Part shown: positions 7,323-13,420 of the stretch, in pieces
Layout of the letters: each line of letters begins with the position of its first letter
How positions within the stretch are numbered: position 1 is the stretch's first letter
Assembly (NCBI GenBank): GCA_043784605.1
Contig: JAYVYD010000399.1
Location: 1-14,955, forward strand
Reading direction: 5' to 3'
From: JANYHY01 sp043784605
GTDB lineage: Bacteria; Myxococcota_A; Polyangia; Polyangiales; Polyangiaceae
Length of the DNA stretch: 14,955 bases
Notes under the pieces: model-generated
Database searches by the model: none
The model's input: the letters and a program-made list of their open reading frames with translations, nothing else
Told to the model about the DNA's origin: nothing
Position numbers and translations under genes: made by a program

Positions 7323-8297
7323 GTGCGCGCCATCTTTTTCGGCACACCCGAGTTCGCCGTTCCCTGCCTCGAGGCGCTACGTGAGATCGCCGACGTCACG
7401 CTCGTCGTCTGTCAGCCCGACCGACCCGCGGGGCGTGGGCTCACGATCACGGCGCCACCCGTCAAGCAGCGCGCGCTGGAGCTCGGGCTCACGGTCACCC
7501 AGCCGCTGAAGGTCCGAACGGGAGAGCTCGCAGCGCTCGTGCGCGAGCAGAGGGCAGACGTGGCGCTCGTCGTGGCGTACGGAAGGATCCTTCCGGAGGA
7601 CGTGTTGCGCGGCCCGCGGCTCGGGTGCGTGAACGTCCACGCGTCGATCCTCCCGAAATACAGGGGAGCGGCGCCGATCACCTGGGCGATCGTGAGAGGC
7701 GAGATCGAGAGCGGCGTCGCGTTGATGCAGATGGACGTCGGGATGGATACTGGGCCCGTGTTCGAGATGCGCACGCTCCCCATTGGCGATGAGGAGAGCG
7801 CCGGTGAGCTATCGCCGCGCCTGTCATTGCTCGGTGCGACGATGGTGCGCGAGACGTTGCGCCGTGTCGCGCGCGGAGAGCTCGAGGCCCGCGCGCAAGA
7901 TCACGCGATCGCAACGGCGGCGCCCATCCTCGAGAAGGCTCACGGCAAGCTCCTTTGGTCGATGGACGCCGCGTGCATTCACGATCACGTCCGCGGCATG
8001 AGCCCATGGCCTACGACCTTCACCACACACGCGGGTAAGCGCGTAATCGTGCACGAGACCCGCATCTTCGGCGAGGCCCCCGCGAGCGCCGCTCCCGGCA
8101 CCGTCGTCATCGCTGATAAGTCACGCGTCGTGGTCGCGTGCGGCGGCGGGAGCCCTCTTGGCTACGTTCGCGCGCTGCCGCTGAAGCCGCGATGCATCGA
8201 GCTCGTGCGCGTACAGCTAGAGGGCAAGAAGAAGACGTCCGCTGGCGAATGGTTCCTCGGCCGCGGAGTTCATCAAGGCGATCGTCTCGGCAGCTGA
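7323..8297 (+). CDS. fmt: Methionyl-tRNA formyltransferase
   Basis: Fmt transfers a formyl group from 10-formyltetrahydrofolate to initiator Met-tRNA in the cytoplasm, preparing it for bacterial translation initiation. The 324-residue product is the usual length. Visible hallmarks are the N-terminal Rossmann-type start MRAIFFGTPEFAVPCLEAL, the folate-site segment CVNVHASILPKYRGAAPI at about 102-119 with catalytic N104 and H106, and D142 in GMDTGP; these match Asn, His and Asp of the formyltransferase family. The C-terminal OB-like domain starts near residue 210 (HGKLLW) and ends with LEGKKKTSAGEWFLGRG. The start is a GTG at 7323 with GAGG four bases upstream. Genomes often pair fmt with def (peptide deformylase), which is not in this window. 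The last 39 codons recur at 13289-13405 as a broken copy, so the 3' end may be a recombination or insertion site. Confidence 0.97.
   Translation: MRAIFFGTPEFAVPCLEALREIADVTLVVCQPDRPAGRGLTITAPPVKQRALELGLTVTQPLKVRTGELAALVREQRADVALVVAYGRILPEDVLRGPRLGCVNVHASILPKYRGAAPITWAIVRGEIESGVALMQMDVGMDTGPVFEMRTLPIGDEESAGELSPRLSLLGATMVRETLRRVARGELEARAQDHAIATAAPILEKAHGKLLWSMDAACIHDHVRGMSPWPTTFTTHAGKRVIVHETRIFGEAPASAAPGTVVIADKSRVVVACGGGSPLGYVRALPLKPRCIELVRVQLEGKKKTSAGEWFLGRGVHQGDRLGS
8181..8297 (+). repeat. Left copy of the fmt 3'-end direct repeat (within fmt)
   Basis: The last 39 codons of fmt, stop included, match 13289-13405 in direct orientation at 91 of 117 bases by my hand alignment. The central 27 codons (8187-8267) match at 74 of 81. 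The two copies bracket the six-gene envelope operon. Confidence 0.85.
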
Positions 8298-8454
8298 CAG
8301 TGGGTGCTGACCGCTCAGGGCGGAGTCTTCCGCTCAAGCAGGCCGTTTTTTGCATGAATAGCGTACAAATTCGCGGAGACCGAATGTGCACGTAAATCAC
8401 CAGTTAGCTTGCCGCACACGAGCAAGCGGGTGCTAGTAGCGCCACCTCAAGTCG
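8298..8454 (+). other. Intergenic leader upstream of the envelope operon, with a small hairpin
   Basis: These 157 bp follow the fmt stop. The part from about 8345 to 8400 is clearly more AT-rich than its surroundings and is the only plausible place for the operon promoter, though I cannot pick a convincing -35/-10 pair. GCTTGC (8407-8412) and GCAAGC (8422-8427) can form a 6-bp stem with a 9-base loop in the untranslated leader. No strong rho-independent terminator for fmt is visible. Confidence 0.35.
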
Positions 8455-9009
8455 ATGCGCGGAACCATCCTTTGCCTCACACTCTCTCTCGTCGCGTGCA
8501 GTGGCGGGGATCCTCTCGGCGGTCCGTATGGCGGCACCGCCGATCCCACCGCGCCCAACGGACACCAGAGTGGCGATTCGTCTGCGCCGAGCGATCCCTC
8601 CAACCCGTCTGACCCGCAGAGTGGGACAGACTCGGGCTCCAAGAGCACGAACAACGGTCCGCCCGGAACTGACGCCGGCAACAACAACAACAACAACAAC
8701 AAGTCCGACGCGAGCCAGCAGCAACCTCAACCGCCAACGTGGACGCAGGTCTGGACGAACTACCTGCAGAGCGGCACGAAGGGCAACTGCAAGAGCAGCT
8801 GTCACAGTCAGATGGGCTCGCCGTCGGCGGCGTTCATCTGGCTCAAGGGTCGCGGATACATCAACGGGCCGTCGTCCCTACTGATCGATTCGTCACAGTC
8901 TTGCCTCTCCTGGTACGGCGGAAACATGCCGCCGAGCGGACCGAACTCTTGGTCCGCCGCATCGACTGACATGGCCGCTTGGGTCAAAGCCGGCGCGCAG
9001 AACAACTGA
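8455..9009 (+). CDS. Lipoprotein with CX3CH haem-like motif and Asn/Ser/Pro-rich linker
   Basis: This first gene of the envelope operon encodes 184 residues. The lipoprotein signal ends in LVAC with C15 as the lipid cysteine. A low-complexity linker (about 18-94), rich in Gly, Ser, Pro and Asp and including seven consecutive Asn (76-82), keeps the C-terminal domain away from the membrane. The domain at about 95-184 begins WTQVWTNYL and carries CKSSCH at 112-117, a CX3CH variant of the c-type haem motif, followed by MPPSG with M158 as a possible axial ligand and an ending WVKAGAQNN like that of small cytochrome c domains. A fourth cysteine lies at 150. Haem attachment at CX3CH is rare and not proven here; the two cysteines could instead bind another metal or form a disulphide. 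The next gene follows after 11 bp. Confidence 0.8.
   Translation: MRGTILCLTLSLVACSGGDPLGGPYGGTADPTAPNGHQSGDSSAPSDPSNPSDPQSGTDSGSKSTNNGPPGTDAGNNNNNNNKSDASQQQPQPPTWTQVWTNYLQSGTKGNCKSSCHSQMGSPSAAFIWLKGRGYINGPSSLLIDSSQSCLSWYGGNMPPSGPNSWSAASTDMAAWVKAGAQNN
8680..8700 (+). repeat. (AAC)7 trinucleotide repeat coding poly-Asn
   Basis: Seven uninterrupted AAC codons encode residues 76-82 of the CX3CH lipoprotein linker. Length changes would stay in frame and alter only the spacer length. Confidence 0.9.
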
Positions 9010-9020
9010 AAGACAGAGAC

Positions 9021-9221
9021 ATGAAGCGCATCCCGCAGCTCACGGTACTCGCAGTCCTCTTGTCTGCTTGTACGCACGTCGCTCCCTACGAGCGTGCGCG
9101 GCTTGCGCACCCGAGCATGACCGCGGATGGTCGCGGTGCGGGCGAGTCGCACGTCTACGCCGTTCACGAGGGCGCGACGGGCGGTGGGCCTGTCGCCGAG
9201 AGCGGCTGCGGCTGCAACTGA
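9021..9221 (+). CDS. DUF4266 domain mini-lipoprotein
   Basis: The 66-residue product starts at the ATG at 9021, preceded by GAGA. The signal is MKRIPQLTVLAVLLSAC with C17 as the lipid cysteine, so the mature lipopeptide is only about 50 residues. It shows the DUF4266 pattern: HVAPYERARLAHPSM just after the lipid cysteine, a segment SHVYAVHEGATGG, and the C-terminal GCGCN. Four histidines (19, 30, 44, 49) and the terminal Cys pair (63, 65) suggest metal binding or a redox role, which is inference. DUF4266 genes usually lie directly before a DUF3570 gene, as here. From memory of the family, ApbE flavin transferase and thioredoxin-like genes are often nearby; none is in this window. A longer reading frame starting at 8979 overlaps the upstream gene and is rejected because it would bury the signal peptide. 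Confidence 0.9.
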   Translation: MKRIPQLTVLAVLLSACTHVAPYERARLAHPSMTADGRGAGESHVYAVHEGATGGGPVAESGCGCN

Positions 9222-9264
9222 GCGTTGCGAGCGGCTCAACTTAGTTCTGTCCAAAGAGTCTTCC

Positions 9265-9268
9265 GGAG
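9265..9268 (+). promoter_or_regulatory. Ribosome binding site of the DUF3570 gene
   Basis: GGAG lies six bases before the ATG at 9275, in the 53-bp gap after the DUF4266 stop. It fixes the start chosen for the DUF3570 gene. Confidence 0.6.
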
Positions 9269-9274
9269 CTACGA

Positions 9275-10519
9275 ATGCGCGGCGCTCACGCCAAGCGATA
9301 CGGGACGGTGTGCCCAAGCGCCGTCGTGGTCATGCTGTTCTCCGGCGCGTTCGCGTCAGTGAGCGCCGACGTCCGCGCGGACGAAGCAGATGCAGGCGCT
9401 GCTGCCCCCAAGCTCGAAGACACCGCTCGCAAGCGCGCGACGCTCGAGACTGCGGCTTACACGGACTCGAACAACGTCTCGGTGCTCACTCCCTCCGTGG
9501 GCTTCGGCGTCGAGAACGTCGCGACGGGTGCGGCCGTGAAGGGCTCGTATTTGGTCGACGTCGTGAGCGCCGCGTCGCCTGACATCGTGTCCACCGCCTC
9601 GCGCCGCTGGACGGAGGTCCGTCATGCGGGTTCGCTGGCAGCGCAGTACAAGCCGCGCGACTTTGGGCTCACGGCCGCAGCCTCGTTCTCGAATGAGCCG
9701 GACTATCTCTCGTATGGAGGTGGAGCCGGGCTCAATCACGACTTCGACGAGAAGAACTGGACCTTGAGCTTCGGCTTCGGGTTCAGCCGCGACACGATCG
9801 GGCGACACGGGACGCCTTTCTCCGTGTTCTCTCGCGAGCTCGATCGCGGCTCGTTCCAGGCCGGAGCGGCGTGGGTGGTCAATCCGTCGACGCTGGCGTC
9901 GCTGAGCCTCGATGTCGTGATCGAGAACGGCGATCAGTCCAAGCCCTACCGCTACATTCCGATGTTCACGCCGACGAACGCTGCCGGGGCTCAGAAGGGC
10001 GCGTCGCTCGGTTGGGTGACGAGTCATCGATTGCCCGAGAAGCCACTCGAGCAGCTCCCGCTCACGCGAAGGCGCATCGCACTCTCGTCTCGCCTCGCCC
10101 ACCGCTTCGATGGCTCCACGCTCAAGCTGGACGAGCGGCTCTACCTCGACACGTGGGGTCTGTTCGGCTCCACCACCGACGTGCGTTGGATCTTCGACGC
10201 GGGCAAGCGCTTCAACCTCGGTCCCCATGGACGCTTTCACGTGCAGAACGCGGTCTCGTTTTGGCAGCGCGCATACGTAGCGACGCCCGCGCCGATTTGG
10301 AACCTGCCCGAGTTTCGCACTGGCGACCGCGAGATGGGTCCGCTGTTTACCGCGACTGGCGGGCTCGCGATGGCCGTGTTTCTAGGCGGATCGTCGGAGC
10401 CGAGCACTTGGGCGCTCAAGCTCCAGGTGGACGGGATGTACACCTCGTTCTTGGACGACCTGTTCGTGACCTCGCGCACGGGCGTGATCGGCACGCTCTC
10501 GGTGGAGGCAGAGCTATGA
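9275..10519 (+). CDS. DUF3570 outer-membrane beta-barrel protein
   Basis: The 414-residue protein has a signal peptide (hydrophobic part VVVMLFSGAFASVSA, cleavage near 31-35) and then a barrel built of alternating amphipathic strands. DUF3570 family segments are visible: AYTDSNNVSVLTPSVGFG at 61-78, DVVSAASPDIVSTASRRW at 95-112, the loop QSKPYRYIPMF at 221-231, LPLTRRRIALSSRL at 261-274, and ERLYLDTWGLFGSTT at 287-301. The protein should lie in the outer membrane. Family function is not established; the constant pairing with DUF4266 and redox genes has suggested an export or electron-transfer role. It overlaps the next gene by 4 bp (ATGA), so the two are coupled. It ends in ...EAEL rather than the usual terminal aromatic residue. 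Confidence 0.9.
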   Translation: MRGAHAKRYGTVCPSAVVVMLFSGAFASVSADVRADEADAGAAAPKLEDTARKRATLETAAYTDSNNVSVLTPSVGFGVENVATGAAVKGSYLVDVVSAASPDIVSTASRRWTEVRHAGSLAAQYKPRDFGLTAAASFSNEPDYLSYGGGAGLNHDFDEKNWTLSFGFGFSRDTIGRHGTPFSVFSRELDRGSFQAGAAWVVNPSTLASLSLDVVIENGDQSKPYRYIPMFTPTNAAGAQKGASLGWVTSHRLPEKPLEQLPLTRRRIALSSRLAHRFDGSTLKLDERLYLDTWGLFGSTTDVRWIFDAGKRFNLGPHGRFHVQNAVSFWQRAYVATPAPIWNLPEFRTGDREMGPLFTATGGLAMAVFLGGSSEPSTWALKLQVDGMYTSFLDDLFVTSRTGVIGTLSVEAEL

Positions 10520-10992
10520 GGTTCTTCTCGCTATTCGTATTGCTCGGTTCGGTCTCGTGCGCGGACCCAGTGCGCGACGACGCGATCGCCGCGCTCGGCC
10601 CGGAGACGAGCGCCCCTGGTCCGCTGCATCGCCCCGGACAACCCTGCGCGCTCTGCCACGACGGAAGCACGGCCCCCGAGTTCGCGATCGGCGGGACCGT
10701 CTTCGCGACTCAAGGCTCCACCGATCCCGCGGTGGGCGCGACCGTAGAGCTCGACGATCTCGGCGGCAACGCCATCTGCAAGACGCTGACGAACGCCGCG
10801 GGCAACTTCTTCTTGCACGCGATCAGCTGCAATCTGTCGGGACCGTTCAAGCCGAAGGTCATCCTCGGAGACGTGGAGGCCGACATGACCTCTCGCGTGG
10901 GACGCGATCGATCCTGCGCGACCTGTCACAAAGGCGTCGCGCGCACAGCCAAGACCGTCGAGGGTGTGTACCTCAATGTCGGAGGCAACTGA
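10516..10992 (+). CDS. Lipoprotein with two CXXCH haem sites split by an Ig/CNA-B-like insert
   Basis: The start is the ATG at 10516, overlapping the DUF3570 stop (ATGA), with GGAGG at 10504-10508 seven bases upstream; this gives 158 residues. The signal MRFFSLFVLLGSVSC ends at lipid cysteine C15. The first haem motif CALCH lies at 44-48 and the second CATCH at 134-138. Between them, residues about 57-125 read as a small beta domain of the carboxypeptidase-regulatory/CNA-B type (IGGTVFATQGSTDPAVGATV, then TNAAGNFFLHAI). C88 and C105 could form a disulphide there. Both motifs are canonical, so covalent dihaem attachment in the periplasm or at the outer membrane is likely. Lipidation and coupling to the barrel gene suggest it docks on the DUF3570 barrel as an electron carrier; that is inference. 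Confidence 0.85.
   Translation: MRFFSLFVLLGSVSCADPVRDDAIAALGPETSAPGPLHRPGQPCALCHDGSTAPEFAIGGTVFATQGSTDPAVGATVELDDLGGNAICKTLTNAAGNFFLHAISCNLSGPFKPKVILGDVEADMTSRVGRDRSCATCHKGVARTAKTVEGVYLNVGGN
10981..10985 (+). promoter_or_regulatory. Ribosome binding site supporting the 10995 start
   Basis: GGAGG lies nine bases before the ATG at 10995 and within the last codons of the upstream gene. It supports translation from this ATG through the 54-bp repeats, not only from a later internal codon. Confidence 0.55.
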
Positions 10993-10994
10993 GG

Positions 10995-11753
10995 ATGAGT
11001 CGTCGTCCTCAATTGGCAGGTTCTGTCCGAGCGCCCCGCAGGGTCGTCTCGGAGCTGTTGAGTCGTCAATTGTCGTCGCCTTCGGCGAACGACAACGCTT
11101 GGTGGAGGGCTTTGCCCCGTCAATTGTCGTCGCCTTCGGTGAACGACAACGCTTGGTGGAGGGCTTCGCCCCGTCAATTGTCGTCGCCTTCGGTGAACGA
11201 CAACGCTTGGTGGAGGGCTTTGCCCCGGCAATTGTCGATAGTCACTCTCCTCTTGTCGCTGATTACTGCGGTGATCGTCGCGTGCGGAGGTCCCTCGCTC
11301 GACTCACGGATTGGCATTCGTGCGCCGCCTCGCGATGAGTTTGCGCCGCTCGCGCAGGTGATGGTTCACCGCTGCGGCTCGCTCGATTGCCACGGTCAGT
11401 CCACGCGCAACCTCGTCATTTGGGGATGTGAAGGGCTGCGGCTCGATCCCAAGGACGCCGGCCTCGCTCCGGTCTGCCGCAAGAACGGCGGCGTCGACAC
11501 GACAGCGACGGAGCTCGATGCGACCTATGAGTCCCTCGTCGGCCTGGAACCGGCCGTGATGAGCGCCGTCGTCGGCGGGAGGGGCACCCACCCCGAGCTT
11601 CTCACGTTCATGCGAAAGGCGCGTGGAGACGAGGCCCACAAAGGCGGCAAGCTGTGGAGCCCCGGCGACAGAGCCGATCAGTGCGCCGTCTCGTGGTTGG
11701 CCAGCGCCACCGACACGCAAGCCTGCGCGGACGCGCTCGTAGACGCGCCATGA
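10995..11753 (+). CDS. Lipoprotein with CX4CH motif; repeat array lies between start codon and signal peptide
   Basis: The ATG at 10995 lies two bases after the previous stop and nine bases after GGAGG (10981-10985), giving 252 residues. Residues about 24-80 are three copies of an 18-residue repeat (RQLSSPSVNDNAWWRA with small variants) encoded by the DNA array at 11065-11237. Only then comes the hydrophobic segment SIVTLLLSLITAVIVAC, with C97 as the likely lipid cysteine. A TTG at about 11232 could act as an internal start and would restore a normal signal peptide. The mature domain has RCGSLDCHG at 126-134, a CX4CH version of a haem motif seen in many myxobacterial lipoproteins, followed by RNLVIWGCEGLRL. 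Cys 145, 161, 230 and 244 add possible disulphides. It overlaps the next gene by ATGA. Haem binding is unproven. Confidence 0.78.
   Translation: MSRRPQLAGSVRAPRRVVSELLSRQLSSPSANDNAWWRALPRQLSSPSVNDNAWWRASPRQLSSPSVNDNAWWRALPRQLSIVTLLLSLITAVIVACGGPSLDSRIGIRAPPRDEFAPLAQVMVHRCGSLDCHGQSTRNLVIWGCEGLRLDPKDAGLAPVCRKNGGVDTTATELDATYESLVGLEPAVMSAVVGGRGTHPELLTFMRKARGDEAHKGGKLWSPGDRADQCAVSWLASATDTQACADALVDAP
11065..11237 (+). repeat. 54-bp tandem repeat, three full copies plus an 11-base partial fourth
   Basis: Units are 11065-11118, 11119-11172 and 11173-11226, then 11227-11237. Units differ at single positions (gcgaa/gtgaa, ttt/ttc). Each unit contains TTGTCGT ... ACGACAA, able to pair over 7 bp, with an inner CGCC/GGCG stem in unit 1 that becomes a G-U-tolerant CGCC/GGTG in the others. 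Each unit also carries GGTGGAGGGC, which resembles a ribosome site. The unit length is a multiple of three, so frame is kept. Confidence 0.95.
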
Positions 11754-13288
11754 TCGCTCGCGGCGCGCGCATCGTCGCCTGGTTGCTCGCGCTCGTCGCA
11801 TGCCTTGGGTGGACGTGCGTCGCTCTCGCGGCGAATTCGAAGGCCGAGCAGACCGCGAAGGACGCGTTGACGAAGGGCGCGGCCGACTACGCCGCCGGGC
11901 AGTTCGACCGTGCGCTCTCGCGTCTCGACAACGCTCTCGAGGCGTGCGGAGCGAGCAAGTGCGACGACGACACTCGCGCGTCTCTGCTTCGCGACAAGGC
12001 GGTGATGCAGGCGCGGAAGGGGGACGCTTCAAGCGCGATCGCGACGTTTACCGAGGCGCTCGCGATGGCTCCCGGCATGCAACTACCACGCGCTTACGAC
12101 GCGCCATCCGTGCGCGCCGCGTTCCTCAAGGGCAAAGCCGCTGCAGCGAAGGCGCAGCCGCCGGATGGTGAGTTCAGCCATAAACCTTGGCTCGAGCAGC
12201 GCGTCGGAACTCCGCTACCGATCTACGCCGAGTACGACGGCAAGATCTCGCGCATCGTAGTTCGATATCGCGCGCCGGGCGACGACGAGTACAAGCGCCT
12301 CGACTTGCGCAAGATGGGAAGCGGCTGGGCGGGAGTCATCCCATGCCTCGCGATGGACGAGGGCGTGCTCCGCTACTACCTCCAGGGACTCGACGAGGAC
12401 GGTCTCCCCGTCGCGACCTCCGGCGACAAGAACCGACCGTACAGAGTCACGGTGCAGGAAGAGATCGAAGGTGTCGCGCCGCACCTACCCGGCCGTCACG
12501 CGCCCAAGCCGTGCGCGGAGAACGGCTGCGAGAAGGACCCGCCTGCGTGTGGAGCCGAGCCAACGGCAGCGCCCATTGCGCATGACGACGAAGCGAAAGG
12601 ACTGCCTGGCGAGTTCGCGCGCGTGTGGGTCGGAGTCGCGGGCGCTGCGGGCTTTGCGCTTCGCGGCAGCGCAGGCGACGCGTGCTTGCTCGTCGCGGGT
12701 AAGCCTACAAACTCGGCCTACTACTGCACCGCACCGGACGGCTCGACGGACTTCCCTTCGAGCGCGGAGAACGACAGCCTCTCGCGCGGCACCGCGGGAA
12801 GTGCGAGCGCGGGCGTCTCACCGTCCGCGCTGCGCGTGATGCTCTCGTTCGACGTCGCGGCCACGAAGAACCTCATGATTGGCGCGCGGGTGGGCTACGT
12901 GCTCGGCACGTACGCTGGGCAAGCGGCGAAGAACGACAGCAAGATATTGCCTATTCCGCTCCACGCAGAGCTGCGCGGTACTTGGGTATTCGGTGACTCC
13001 CCATTTTCGACTGAGGGCTTCGCGCCGCTGATGATGGTCGCGCTCGGCACGACGCGCATCGACGCGGACACGACGGTATTGGTCAATCGCAAGGGTATCG
13101 CGGGACAGCACCCCGAACTCGCGTGGACAATGGGCGGACCCTTCTTTGCGGGAGTCGGCGGAGGCTTCCGCTATGCGTTCTCTGCGCGCGTGGGCTTCAC
13201 CACGATCCTGCGCGTCGACGTCCCGTTCGGCGGCGGTGGCATCGTGCCTGCGGCGAACCTCGAGGCCGGCCTGCAATACGGGTTCTAG
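11750..13288 (+). CDS. Secreted TPR protein with C-terminal outer-membrane beta-barrel
   Basis: This last complete gene of the operon starts at the ATG at 11750, overlapping the previous stop (ATGA), and gives 512 residues. A signal peptide ends near LAA28. Residues about 30-130 hold tetratricopeptide-like helices (AKDALTKGAADYAAGQFDRA, then LLRDKAVMQARKGDASSAIA), a protein-binding module. A beta-rich middle (about 155-245, VRYRAPGDDEYKRLDLRKM) resembles an Ig-like domain often found after TPRs in such proteins. A Cys-rich, low-complexity linker (about 255-290) leads to a barrel of about 210 residues ending in LEAGLQYGF, with the terminal Phe typical of outer-membrane barrels. It is therefore a second barrel in the operon, with a periplasmic docking arm. 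Partner and function are unknown; it may assemble the lipoproteins encoded upstream. Confidence 0.82.
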   Translation: MIARGARIVAWLLALVACLGWTCVALAANSKAEQTAKDALTKGAADYAAGQFDRALSRLDNALEACGASKCDDDTRASLLRDKAVMQARKGDASSAIATFTEALAMAPGMQLPRAYDAPSVRAAFLKGKAAAAKAQPPDGEFSHKPWLEQRVGTPLPIYAEYDGKISRIVVRYRAPGDDEYKRLDLRKMGSGWAGVIPCLAMDEGVLRYYLQGLDEDGLPVATSGDKNRPYRVTVQEEIEGVAPHLPGRHAPKPCAENGCEKDPPACGAEPTAAPIAHDDEAKGLPGEFARVWVGVAGAAGFALRGSAGDACLLVAGKPTNSAYYCTAPDGSTDFPSSAENDSLSRGTAGSASAGVSPSALRVMLSFDVAATKNLMIGARVGYVLGTYAGQAAKNDSKILPIPLHAELRGTWVFGDSPFSTEGFAPLMMVALGTTRIDADTTVLVNRKGIAGQHPELAWTMGGPFFAGVGGGFRYAFSARVGFTTILRVDVPFGGGGIVPAANLEAGLQYGF

Positions 13289-13405
13289 ATGAGCCCGCGA
13301 TGCCTCGAGCTCGTGCGCGTACAGCTCGAGGGAACGAAGAAGACGTCCGCGGGCGAATGGTTCCTCGGCCGGGGCGTCGAACCGAACGACGTCCTCGGTG
13401 CGTAA
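13289..13405 (+). pseudogene. Detached copy of the fmt 3' end (right copy of the direct repeat)
   Basis: Immediately after the TAG of the TPR-barrel gene (13286-13288), a 38-codon frame with ATG and TAA reads PRC, then ELVRVQLEG, then KKTSAGEWFLGRGV, matching the Fmt C-terminus at 29 of 38 residues. Nothing of the Fmt catalytic domain precedes it, so it cannot be a formyltransferase. DNA identity with 8181-8297 is about 78% overall and about 91% over the central 81 bases, with many silent third-base differences and divergent last nine codons. The pattern suggests the copy was once under selection as coding sequence, or came from a related fmt, rather than being a recent duplication. It could be translated as a short peptide because its ATG abuts the upstream stop. 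Confidence 0.88.
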
Positions 13406-13420
13406 GCGACGGCGCGTGCT

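Noticed and set aside
8298..8345. Rho-independent terminator after fmt
   Set aside because: Only short imperfect stems are present, and none is followed directly by a T-run.
9356..10240. 294-residue minus-strand frame opposite the DUF3570 gene
   Set aside because: Antisense shadow produced by GC-rich codon use; the plus frame shows family motifs and a ribosome site.
9871..10515. 5' extension of the dihaem lipoprotein frame
   Set aside because: It overlaps the DUF3570 gene fully and would bury the lipoprotein signal peptide; the ATG at 10516 has GGAGG upstream.
11065..11237. CRISPR array
   Set aside because: The 54-bp units are contiguous without variable spacers, and the frame stays open through them.
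8298..13288. Complete integrative element with its own integrase
   Set aside because: The bracketed segment encodes only envelope proteins; no recombinase, transposase or replication gene is visible in any frame.
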